Shown here piece after piece: positions 1 through 7,756 of a stretch of 64,000 nucleotides of DNA. This DNA is from Streptomyces sp. DG1A-41 (GTDB lineage Bacteria; Actinomycetota; Actinomycetes; Streptomycetales; Streptomycetaceae), in assembly GCF_037055355.1 (NCBI RefSeq), contig NZ_CP146350.1:5975001-6039000 (forward strand), in the 5' to 3' direction. A program made the position numbers and the translations under genes. How positions within the stretch are numbered: the stretch's first letter is position 1; each line of letters starts with the position of its first letter. The notes under the pieces are model-generated. The model made no database searches and was not told where the DNA came from. It worked only from the letters and a program-made list of their open reading frames with translations.

Positions 1-188
1 CGGCCGAAGTGTGCGGCGACGAGGTCGGGCCAGTGCTCCTCCGGGGTCTTGCTGCACGTGTGTGCCAAGGAGTCGAGGGAGTACTGGTGGCCTTCCCGGT
101 AGTGCGGGGCCGCGAGTGCGCGCAAGTGCGTGGCCTGCGCGGCGGAAAGCATCGGCAGTTCGGGGTCGGCGACGTTGTCCGGTGTCAT
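1..188 (-). CDS. hypothetical protein, 5' part only
   Basis: A reverse-strand reading frame opens with ATG at 188 and runs off the left edge of the window, so only about 62 N-terminal residues are visible. The visible part starts MTPDNVADPELPMLSAAQ and ends EEHWPDLVAAHF. It has no signal peptide or membrane segment and no motif I can name. It diverges from the gene starting at 295, so the 106 bases between them probably hold both promoters. No function is proposed. Confidence 0.5.
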   Translation of the reverse strand, partial: MTPDNVADPELPMLSAAQATHLRALAAPHYREGHQYSLDSLAHTCSKTPEEHWPDLVAAHFG

Positions 189-294
189 GCCCTCGAGCCT
201 ATGAGCCGGGTGCCCGATGCCGAATCGCGGCCCCTCCCGCCCAGTTGGCGCCCCCAGGGCTCGTCCAGGGCGACGGATCCTAGACTCACCCCTC

Positions 295-732
295 ATGAGT
301 GACGTGTTCGCCGTGGACCTGGCCCTCGACCTGTCGCCGACCGTGCCGGAGGCCGTACTCGCGCACCTCCGCCGGCACGTGGAGGGCGACAGCGCGGACG
401 ACGGCAGCAGCGAGGCGGACTGGCCGGACTTCGTCCCCCTGCTCGCGGACCGGGGTCCGGCGACGCGCATCGGGGGACTGCTGACCGGCCAGCTCTTCCA
501 GGGCGCCGACCACTGGTGCCTGACGGCCCGGCAGGAAATCCACGCAGAGCTGCTCCCCGAACTGGTCGCCCTTGCGGACATGCTCGCCTTCAACGCCAGG
601 ACCGAGGGAATCATCGGCCAAGTGCGCTTCTACGAGGACGACATCCCCGAACTCCTGGTCAACAGGTCGGGAACGCTGGTGAAGACGCCGTTGCGGGCGG
701 CCAGAACCGAACCTTCCCGGCACGTGCCGTAG
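295..732 (+). CDS. conserved hypothetical protein
   Basis: A soluble, acidic protein of 145 residues. I chose the ATG at 295 (MSDVFAVDLALDL) over an in-frame upstream GTG/ATG because the residues before it are basic and low-complexity. The C-terminal part (VRFYEDDIPELLVNRSG) looks ordered and may be the conserved core, followed by a basic tail. There is no signal peptide, membrane segment or catalytic motif that I recognise. It converges on the Imm49 gene with a 33-base gap. It may be a further accessory of the toxin locus, but nothing in the sequence proves this. Confidence 0.6.
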   Translation: MSDVFAVDLALDLSPTVPEAVLAHLRRHVEGDSADDGSSEADWPDFVPLLADRGPATRIGGLLTGQLFQGADHWCLTARQEIHAELLPELVALADMLAFNARTEGIIGQVRFYEDDIPELLVNRSGTLVKTPLRAARTEPSRHVP

Positions 733-765
733 GGCAGTGCCGGAAAGCGAACGGCATCGGCTGCG

Positions 766-1632
766 TCAGGTGTCGTACTCGCCCACCCATGACCGCCGAA
801 GCAGAGCCCGCGGGATGTACTCGGACTCGACTTCAACGGGCATGTCGGCGTCGTACGCCATGCAGGCGATGGCGAGCGGGCCGAGAGCGACCAGTCCCTC
901 GCCGCTGAGTGAGCGGGCTTCGTTCGCGGTCCAGTACTCCTTGTGCCAGGTGAGGGCGTCGACGAGAGCCGCGTGGAACTGCTCGTTCTCCCGGCGCAGA
1001 TAGCGGTGGAAGAGCTCGAGCGGCGGATAGAGGATCTTCAGCATGAGCTCCGGGCCGGCGATCGTGGCTGCCTCGGGGGCCGTGCCGTCGATCGCGGTGA
1101 CCAGCGTGTCCCAAGTCTCCTGTCGCCCGAACCAGAAGTTCTGCAGAGTTTCCACCCAGGCGTAGATGTACTCGTCGAACTCCGCGCCGGACTCACGCAG
1201 GAATGAGACGGGCACCTGTGCCAGTTGATTGACCCGGTCGTTCTCGCGGCAGATCACCGCCAGATAGAAGGAGGTGAGCCAGTTGCCCGCGTGGAGGTAG
1301 TCCTGCGGGCCGGTGGCGGGGAGGTGCTTGACCTCACCGGTACTGCCCACCCGGCACGGCACGGTGCCCTCGGTGGCCGTGCCGGCGGCGAAGAGCCCGC
1401 AGCCGATCTGCATGGCAGTGACCCACGCTTCCCAGGCCGGGAACTCACCTGCTGTCGGATCCGTCAGGCAGCGCCACTTCGCGAGGGTGAGCGCGACCGA
1501 CAGTGCGTCGTACCGATCGTCCTCCGAGGTCTCGACGTGGTCGAGTACGTCCTTGGTGCTCTTGATAATGGGCGCCATGAGTTCGGCCGCGTTGTCCGTG
1601 CGGAACTCATGGCGGGGGATGCGGGTGACCAC
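766..1632 (-). CDS. Imm49-family immunity protein
   Basis: The 288-residue, largely helical cytosolic protein has the look of the immunity 49 family: an N-terminal helical segment (KSTKDVLDHVETSEDDRYDA), a central SFYLAVICREND stretch, and a C-terminal LFHRYLRRENEQFHAALVDA helix. Imm49 proteins neutralise the toxin domain of a polymorphic toxin made by the same cell. The gene starts only 14 bases beyond the stop of the large toxin gene upstream on the same strand, the standard toxin-then-immunity order, so the two are very probably co-transcribed. The family call is from sequence memory. The partner assignment is inferred from position. Confidence 0.75.
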   Translation of the reverse strand: MVTRIPRHEFRTDNAAELMAPIIKSTKDVLDHVETSEDDRYDALSVALTLAKWRCLTDPTAGEFPAWEAWVTAMQIGCGLFAAGTATEGTVPCRVGSTGEVKHLPATGPQDYLHAGNWLTSFYLAVICRENDRVNQLAQVPVSFLRESGAEFDEYIYAWVETLQNFWFGRQETWDTLVTAIDGTAPEAATIAGPELMLKILYPPLELFHRYLRRENEQFHAALVDALTWHKEYWTANEARSLSGEGLVALGPLAIACMAYDADMPVEVESEYIPRALLRRSWVGEYDT

Positions 1633-1646
1633 TCGCTCTCCTCGGA

Positions 1647-4577
1647 CTAGATCTTCAAATGCTCGATGACGGCACCGGCGTAGGAGTGACCGGTGTTGTC
1701 AACCGCCTTCACCAGAACGTACTGCACCTTTCCATCCCGCAGCGCGGCGCGGAGATCTGCAGCGATCTCTGCATCCTTTCCACCACGATGTGTCATCTCT
1801 GCCAGGATGGTGCGGATGTAAGGCCTGGTGCCCTGCTTCACCCTCATGCCGTGGGCTCCGCCGTCATGAGCGTTCGGGTCCAGCGGATCCGGGTCAGCCT
1901 TGCCCTTGCGCCAGTCGAGGTCGCCCGACGGAGCCTTCTCCTCGACGATGAGGTAGTCACCGTCGTCGCTGAGCTTGTACACGTCATCGAACATGTTGGC
2001 ACCGTTGGGAGTCTTCGGGAGTTCGATGCGCTCGGCGCCCGGAAATTCCTTCGGTATGACGTGGTGGCGGGCTGCTGCCTCACCGAGTGCCTCTGAGTGC
2101 TTGCTGTTGTTGGGGATGCCTCCCAGGTGTTCGTCGTAGGCCTTCTGCGCCTTGTCGAGGGCGTCCGCGTTGGCGGCCGACGGTGTGTCGTCGAAAGCTC
2201 GCTCGGCGTTCATCAGGTCCACGGACAGCCTGCGGTTGCGTGCCGATTCGTCGAGGTGTGGACGGCTGTGTGCGGGAGCGGTGTCCGGGCCGAGATGCAC
2301 GGGGTCGAACTTGGTTTCCGACGGCCCGTGCGGAAGATCATGCGTGGCCATCCAGCCGCCGCCCGGCTTTTCGGTGAGCTGCGGCAGGACCTGGCCGTCG
2401 ACCAACTTCTCGGCACTGTTGCGCTTGCCGATCCCCCACTTGTCATAGTGCTCCGCGCGCCAGACCGGGTTTTCGTTGGCCAGCCGGACGTGCTCGCGGG
2501 TGATCGCCGCCCTCTCCTGGGGTGTCCGCTCGTCGGCGGGCTTCTCGCGGGCCGCCTCGTACTCCGCGCGGTGCTGCGCCGCCTCGTCCGCGTGGTGAGC
2601 CGCCCCACCGGCAACATCGTCCGCCCCACCGGCAGCGTCGTCCGCCCCGTGGGCCACGTCGTCCACGCCTCCGGGCAGGCCGCCACCGGTCGTCGGCGGC
2701 TCATGGTGGCCGCCACCGGCGCCCGGCCCGTCGCCGTGCGTGCCGCCGGTGCTCGGGCCGTCGGTGTGGCCGGCGGTGGAGGGTGTGTCCGGCCGGCCGG
2801 TGCCTGCGGGGGGAGTGCCGTCGCCGCCGGGGCGCGCGTTGTCCAGCTCGTTCGTGGGCATGTGGTCGCCCACGTGACCGCCGGGCGTGTGGCCTGCCGC
2901 GCCGCCCGGCATGTGATCGCCCACCGCACTCGTGGAGGGGAAGTCACCCCCGGCGTGGACCACTGGAGTGACCCCGTTGTCCGGCACCCGGCCGACATCG
3001 CCGAGGTTGTTGTCGAGGCTGTCGCCCAGGCGGATGTGCTGGCCGGCTTGTTCGGCGGTGTGGGTGCCCGCGCCGACCAGGGCGGGTTGCTGGGCGGGTG
3101 AGTCCACGCGTGGGGTGTCCGCGCCCGAAGCCGGTGTGCCGGGGGTATCGGGCATGTCGGACTGGTCGACGACGTCGCCGGGGCCGTCGGCGGACTTCTG
3201 CAGGACGTTGCCGTGCTCGTCGAGGAGGTTGCCGTCCGGGTCGTAGTAGCGCGCCGGGGCGCCGTCCTCGGTGGGCAGTTTCGTGGTGCCCTCGGGCAGG
3301 ACAGGGGCATCCTCCGGCAGCCGCACATTGCCGTCGGGTAGCTTCGTCGCGCCCTCCGGCAGGGCCGCGCCCTCGGGCAGGTGCACCGTGCCGTCGGGGA
3401 GCATGACCGTGCCCTCGGGCAGCGTGACCGCGTTCTCCGGCAGCTTGGGGATGTCGATGGTGCCGACGCCCTTCAGCGCCTTGGTGATGTCGCCGATCTT
3501 CGACAAACCGGCGCCCGCGCCCTTGGCGATGTAGGTCATCGGGTCGATGACCCGGCCGGCCTTGCCCGCCACCGACAGCGCCTTCGCGACCGCGCCGGCC
3601 TTGCCCGCACCCGCCGCCGCACCACCCGCGCCGCCGGTGAAGACCGTGGTCAGCACGTTGAAGGTGACCGCACCCGCCGCGCGGGCGGGGTTCTTGCCCC
3701 ACTCGTCCCACGCCACCAGCGCCTTGCCGGTCTCCTTCATCGCCGTACGCGAATCACGCAGCCAGGAGGGCAGCTTGTCGTCCGGCAGCGTCCAGAACAG
3801 GGCACTCGCCCCGGGGATCGCCGTGATCACCAGGCCGGTCGCGAGCTGTGCCAGGCCCTTCCACGCCTGCCCCATCGCGTCCCAGCCGCCGAAGCCCACC
3901 AGCGTGCCCAGGCCCTTGATCGTGCCCCACACACCGTCGACGATCAGGCCGTCCCACACGAAGGACTTCACCCAGTGGCCGACCTCGTACCACTTGTGCT
4001 TCTCCTCCACCGGGTCACCCCAGGGAAGCTTGGCGTTCTTCATGTCCGCCGCGTTGAAGCCGTACTGGTTCTTCTTCTCCGAACCGTCCCCGGCCACCAT
4101 CTGCGTCCCGCCCCACAGAGCGGTGATCTTGTTGTGGCAGGTCCGCTCCGCCGCCCAGAACGCCGCCACCGTCGCGGTGATGTCATCCCGCAGCCGGTTG
4201 TGCTCGTCGACCTTGTCCTCGTCGTACTCCCACTCGTCATCGTCCTTCACGGAGTCGACGAAGGTCTGCGCCTTGGCCTTCAGCTCCTTCAACTTCGTGA
4301 CCAGCGGCTTGACCTCGGTGGCGTACGACGACAACGCGCCCGACACCGTCTCCAGGCCGGTGGCGAAGTGGTCGGCCTTCTCCTTGACCGGCTTGGTCGT
4401 GGCGAACAACTGCTCCGCCTCCGGAGCCTGGTAATACGCCGACAACCCCTGAAACCTGGAGTGGATGTCACCACCGGCATCCCGGACATGACCCGCGTCC
4501 TTCTTCAGGTCCGCGTAGTCGGTCTCCAGCTGCTCCAGATTCCCTGTGAACTGCGGGATCTTCTCCGGCTGGATCAC
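1647..4577 (-). CDS. large secreted polymorphic toxin, ESX/WXG-like N-terminus, nuclease-like C-terminus
   Basis: The protein has about 976 residues. An ATG exists at 4598, but its first codons are the purine-rich ribosome binding site (GGGGGAAGC), so the GTG at 4577 (VIQPEKIPQF) is the likelier start. The N-terminal 150 residues are helical and WXG/LXG-like (QLETDYADLKKDAGHVRDAG), suggesting type VII-type export, and there is no Sec signal. A hydrophobic Gly/Ala-rich middle follows, then LPEGT-type repeats, a long Gly/Pro/Thr/His linker, and a conserved pre-toxin segment. The last 140 residues (HHVIPKEFPG to AVIEHLKI) form a distinct domain whose YLIVEEKAPSG motif resembles the E-x-K part of a restriction-endonuclease-fold active site. 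The nuclease call is an inference. The Imm49 gene lies directly downstream. Confidence 0.78.
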   Translation of the reverse strand: MIQPEKIPQFTGNLEQLETDYADLKKDAGHVRDAGGDIHSRFQGLSAYYQAPEAEQLFATTKPVKEKADHFATGLETVSGALSSYATEVKPLVTKLKELKAKAQTFVDSVKDDDEWEYDEDKVDEHNRLRDDITATVAAFWAAERTCHNKITALWGGTQMVAGDGSEKKNQYGFNAADMKNAKLPWGDPVEEKHKWYEVGHWVKSFVWDGLIVDGVWGTIKGLGTLVGFGGWDAMGQAWKGLAQLATGLVITAIPGASALFWTLPDDKLPSWLRDSRTAMKETGKALVAWDEWGKNPARAAGAVTFNVLTTVFTGGAGGAAAGAGKAGAVAKALSVAGKAGRVIDPMTYIAKGAGAGLSKIGDITKALKGVGTIDIPKLPENAVTLPEGTVMLPDGTVHLPEGAALPEGATKLPDGNVRLPEDAPVLPEGTTKLPTEDGAPARYYDPDGNLLDEHGNVLQKSADGPGDVVDQSDMPDTPGTPASGADTPRVDSPAQQPALVGAGTHTAEQAGQHIRLGDSLDNNLGDVGRVPDNGVTPVVHAGGDFPSTSAVGDHMPGGAAGHTPGGHVGDHMPTNELDNARPGGDGTPPAGTGRPDTPSTAGHTDGPSTGGTHGDGPGAGGGHHEPPTTGGGLPGGVDDVAHGADDAAGGADDVAGGAAHHADEAAQHRAEYEAAREKPADERTPQERAAITREHVRLANENPVWRAEHYDKWGIGKRNSAEKLVDGQVLPQLTEKPGGGWMATHDLPHGPSETKFDPVHLGPDTAPAHSRPHLDESARNRRLSVDLMNAERAFDDTPSAANADALDKAQKAYDEHLGGIPNNSKHSEALGEAAARHHVIPKEFPGAERIELPKTPNGANMFDDVYKLSDDGDYLIVEEKAPSGDLDWRKGKADPDPLDPNAHDGGAHGMRVKQGTRPYIRTILAEMTHRGGKDAEIAADLRAALRDGKVQYVLVKAVDNTGHSYAGAVIEHLKI
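3274..3447 (-). repeat. LPEGT-type short peptide repeats inside the toxin gene
   Basis: About eight degenerate 7-8 residue units of the form L-P-(E/D)-G-(T/A/N)-x-x occur in tandem (for example LPEGTVMLPDGTVHLPEG). They join the hydrophobic middle of the toxin to its Gly/Pro-rich linker. Such repeats probably form an extended stalk. The DNA copies differ at many third positions, so the repeat is not a recent duplication. Confidence 0.7.
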
Positions 4578-4903
4578 GCTTCCCCCACCCCCGTACATCC
4601 GTTGTCGACCTGCCCGGTCAACTCACCCTGGGCCATCGCAAGTTGGATCATCATATAAACGGGCGCTGGTGTGCTCTCAGGTCCGTTACGGAATCCCTAC
4701 ACGGGAACGGCGGTCAGCGGGGCGTTCGTCGGTACTGGCCGTCCTCGCATCCGTACGCGTGCACCGGCTGCAACCGAGTCACGTCACCCGTCGTCATCCC
4801 TGGCAACGCCCGTCACGCGCGGACCGATCAGCGCCCCTGCGCGATCAGGAGTGCCGGGGCGGCGAGGGTGGTGGGGCGGGGCGGTGCGGAGGGGGAGACA
4901 GGC
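4578..4903. promoter_or_regulatory. divergent intergenic region, toxin / GH18-like gene
   Basis: The 326 bases lie between two divergently transcribed genes and must contain both promoters. The stretch near 4640-4660 is clearly less GC-rich (ttggatcatcatataaac), as expected for a promoter. I see no convincing -35/-10 pair, no long inverted repeat and no extra reading frame with a ribosome binding site. Confidence 0.35.
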
Positions 4904-6013
4904 ATGCACACGACGGGGCACGCGGAACCCAGGCCCGACGAGGCGTCGGAGGGGAACGAACACGGGGTCACCGGCAGCGCGGACGGCGGGGTTCAAGTAC
5001 GGCGAACCCGCCGGTTCCGCCGGGTACGCCGTATCGCCCTGTGCCTGTTCCTCGCCCTTCTCCTCCCCCTCCTCACCGCCGAAACAGCTCTCTACATCAA
5101 CCACACCGGCGACCCCGCCCACGGCACCCACACCCGAAACCGCGACGCCCTCTGGCTCGGCCACGCCTGGGTCGACGGGCGTAAGAAGGACGCAGACGTC
5201 ACCGCCCTGGCCCGCCGACTGCAAGGCACCGGCATCCGCGACCTGTACGTGCACTCCGGCCCGCTGGAACACGACGGCACACTCCCCAAGTCCGCCTATC
5301 CGAAAGCCCGTTGGTTCGTAGACGCCGTACACGAGAAACTCCCCGGCGTCCGCGTCCAGGCCTTCCTCGGCGACGTCCTCGCGACCGAGAGCCCCGACGG
5401 TATGCGCCTGGAGAACCCGGACACCCGCGCAGCGGTCCTCAGCTCCGCCCGCCAGGTCCTGGACACCGGCTACAAGGGCATCCATCTCGACCTGGAGCCC
5501 CTCCACTCCGGCGACCGCAACTACCTCACCCTCCTCGGCGCCCTGCGCCGCGAGACCCGCTCCCGGGACGCCCTCCTCTCCGTCGCCGCCCACCAGATCG
5601 ACCCGCTCCCGGCCTTCCACACCGTGTGGGGACGCGTCACCGGCCACCCCAAGTGGTGGTCGCAGGAGTTCTTCGGCCGCGTCGCCCGCCGCGTCGACCA
5701 GATCGCCGTCATGTCGTACGACACGATGCAGCCCCTGGAGAGCACCTACGGCGGCTACGTGGCCCAGCAGACCTCGCTCGCCCTGGAGGTCACCCCGCCC
5801 TCCACCGACCTGCTGATGGGCCTGCCCTTCTTCCACGAGAACCGCTTCGGCCACTGGAACCACGCCGAGACCGTGCCCGCCGCCGTCCGGGGCGTCCGCC
5901 TGGGCCTGTCCCGCACGGACGCCGGCCGGGCCCGCTTCGGCGTCGCGCTGTACATCGACTTCGCCGCGACCGAGGCGGACTGGCGGGCGTACAAGGAAGA
6001 CTGGGTGCGGTGA
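4904..6013 (+). CDS. membrane-anchored GH18-like hydrolase
   Basis: The protein has 369 residues. The ATG at 4904 is preceded by gggggagaca, and a longer upstream frame lacks a binding site. A basic stretch (RRTRRFRRVRR) and one hydrophobic segment at about residues 42-60 make a signal anchor, leaving the rest outside the membrane. The external domain reads as a TIM barrel of the glycoside hydrolase 18 kind. GIHLDLEPL corresponds to the DxxDxDxE strand, and IAVMSYDTM and ALYIDFAA match later barrel strands, but the first aspartates of the motif are not clear. A role in cell-wall glycan hydrolysis or binding is inferred. The stop overlaps the start of the next gene by four bases, so the two are translationally coupled. 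Confidence 0.65.
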   Translation: MHTTGHAEPRPDEASEGNEHGVTGSADGGVQVRRTRRFRRVRRIALCLFLALLLPLLTAETALYINHTGDPAHGTHTRNRDALWLGHAWVDGRKKDADVTALARRLQGTGIRDLYVHSGPLEHDGTLPKSAYPKARWFVDAVHEKLPGVRVQAFLGDVLATESPDGMRLENPDTRAAVLSSARQVLDTGYKGIHLDLEPLHSGDRNYLTLLGALRRETRSRDALLSVAAHQIDPLPAFHTVWGRVTGHPKWWSQEFFGRVARRVDQIAVMSYDTMQPLESTYGGYVAQQTSLALEVTPPSTDLLMGLPFFHENRFGHWNHAETVPAAVRGVRLGLSRTDAGRARFGVALYIDFAATEADWRAYKEDWVR

Positions 6014-7005
6014 CCAAGATCCGACGGCAACTGGCCCGCACCGACCTCGCGCCTCTCGCCCGCGCCGCCCTCGGCCCCGCCCGCAGCCTCACCGCCGTGG
6101 AACGCCTGCGGGGCGGCACCAAGAAGGGCGTCTACCGCCTGACCCTCGACGACGACTCCACAGTCATCGCCTACGCGTGGTCGGCCGACGAGGACTACTG
6201 GGACCAGCCCGATCCCGACCCCCGGGACGTGTTCTCCCACGGCACCGGCCTCGGCCTGTTCACGGCGGCCCACGACCGGCTGGCCGCCGCCGGCGTCCGC
6301 ACCCCGCGCCTCCTGTACGCGGACGCCACGCACACGCACCTCCCGGCCGACGCGGCCGTCGTGGAGGACATGCCCGGCGGCAGCCTGGAGGACGCCCTCG
6401 CCCGGGACCCGCGCGAGGCACCTCGGCTCATGGACCGGATGGCGGAACTGCTCGCCACCCTGCACGCCCACACCGGCCCCCGCTTCGGGAAGGTCGCCGT
6501 CGTCGACAACGGCGGTTCCTCCCACGGCGTCTCCTGCGAACAGCGCGTCACCGAGGGCGCTCTGCGCTGCATCGCGGAAGCGGCCCGGCGCGAGCCCCGC
6601 GCCGCCGCCGCACGCCGGGAACTGGAAGACACGCTCCAGGCCCTGGCCGCAGAGGTCCGCCCCAGGAGCCGCCACACCCTCATACACGGCGAACTCGGCC
6701 CTGACCACGTCCTGTTCACGCCCGACGGGCACCCGGCGCTCATCGACATCGAGGGCCTGATGTACTTCGACGCGGAGCACGAGCACGTCTTCCTCAGGCT
6801 CCGCTTCGGCCCCCACTACGACGCCCTGCGCGCCCCGGGCCTGGATGAGGCCCGCCTGCGTCTCTACCGCCTGTCGATGCACCTCGGCCTGGTCTCGGGG
6901 CCGCTGACGCTGATCGAGGGCGACTTCCCGCAGCCGGAGCGGATGCGGGAGATCGCCGAGCACAACCTCCAGCAGGCGCTCAGCCTGCTGACGAGCGCCT
7001 CCTGA
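6010..7005 (+). CDS. aminoglycoside-phosphotransferase-fold kinase
   Basis: The protein has 331 residues and starts at a GTG that overlaps the previous stop (GTGA). The fold is that of the APH/choline kinase family: an N-lobe strand with RGGTKKGVYRLTL, a hinge region with VVEDMPGGSLED, and the catalytic loop IHGELGPDHVLF followed by LIDIEGLMYFD, in which His, Asp and the second Asp are the expected catalytic and metal-binding residues. The substrate cannot be read from sequence, and coupling to the GH18-like gene hints at a sugar or wall-related substrate. The 3' end overlaps the end of sdhB on the other strand by 26 bases. Confidence 0.75.
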   Translation: MTKIRRQLARTDLAPLARAALGPARSLTAVERLRGGTKKGVYRLTLDDDSTVIAYAWSADEDYWDQPDPDPRDVFSHGTGLGLFTAAHDRLAAAGVRTPRLLYADATHTHLPADAAVVEDMPGGSLEDALARDPREAPRLMDRMAELLATLHAHTGPRFGKVAVVDNGGSSHGVSCEQRVTEGALRCIAEAARREPRAAAARRELEDTLQALAAEVRPRSRHTLIHGELGPDHVLFTPDGHPALIDIEGLMYFDAEHEHVFLRLRFGPHYDALRAPGLDEARLRLYRLSMHLGLVSGPLTLIEGDFPQPERMREIAEHNLQQALSLLTSAS

Positions 7006-7756
7006 TCTTCGAGCCGAGCCACACCAGTGGGTCGTACTTGCGGTCGATAGCCCGTTCCTTCAGAGGGATCAGCGCGTTGTCCGTGATCTTGATGCCCTCC
7101 GGGCAGACCTCCGTACAGCACTTGGTGATGTTGCAGTAGCCCAGGCCGTGTTCGTCCTGGGCGGTGGTCTTGCGGTCCAGGCCGGATTCCGCCGCCGCGT
7201 CCAGCGGATGCATGTCCAGCTCGGCCACCCGCATCAGGAAACGCGGCCCCGCGAACGCCTGCTTGTTCTCCTCGTGGTCGCGGACCACATGGCAGGTGTC
7301 CTGGCACAGGAAGCACTCGATGCACTTGCGGAACTCCTGCGAGCGGTCCACGTCCTCCTGCATCATGCGGTACTCGCCAAGGCCGAGATCCGCAGGCGGC
7401 ACGAAGGCCGGGATCTCCCTGGCCTTGGTGTAGTTGAAGCCGACGTCGGTGACCAGGTCGCGGACGACCGGGAACGCCCGCAGCGGCGTCACCGTGATCG
7501 TCTCCTCCCGGTCGAACACCGACATGCGCGTCATGCACATCAGGCGCGGCCGGCCGTTGATCTCGGCGGAACACGAACCGCACTTGCCCGCCTTGCAGTT
7601 CCAGCGCACGGCGAGATCGGGGGTCTGGGTGGCCTGGAGACGGTGGATGATGTCGAGCACCACCTCGCCGTCGTTCACCTCGACCTTGAAATCCTCCAGG
7701 TCGCCGCCCTGCGCATCGCCCCGCCACACCTTGAAGCGGGCCTCGTAGCTGCTCAC
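6980..7756 (-). CDS. sdhB: succinate dehydrogenase iron-sulfur subunit
   Basis: The 258-residue SdhB transfers electrons from the flavoprotein to the membrane quinone site. The N-terminal domain holds the [2Fe-2S] ligands (CKAGKCGSCSAEI and a later Cys in LMCMTRM). The C-terminal domain holds the other two clusters (CIECFLCQDTC and CNITKCCTEVCPEG). The GTG at 7756 (VSSYEARFKVW) overlaps the sdhA stop by four bases, indicating translational coupling. A longer frame upstream is only an extension into sdhA. The gene is the last of the sdh operon. Confidence 0.95.
   Translation of the reverse strand: MSSYEARFKVWRGDAQGGDLEDFKVEVNDGEVVLDIIHRLQATQTPDLAVRWNCKAGKCGSCSAEINGRPRLMCMTRMSVFDREETITVTPLRAFPVVRDLVTDVGFNYTKAREIPAFVPPADLGLGEYRMMQEDVDRSQEFRKCIECFLCQDTCHVVRDHEENKQAFAGPRFLMRVAELDMHPLDAAAESGLDRKTTAQDEHGLGYCNITKCCTEVCPEGIKITDNALIPLKERAIDRKYDPLVWLGSKIRRRSSAG

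Noticed and set aside
3381..4658. Antisense frame of over 400 codons opposite the toxin N-terminus
   Set aside because: Translation is Arg/Leu/His low-complexity and there is no start signal.
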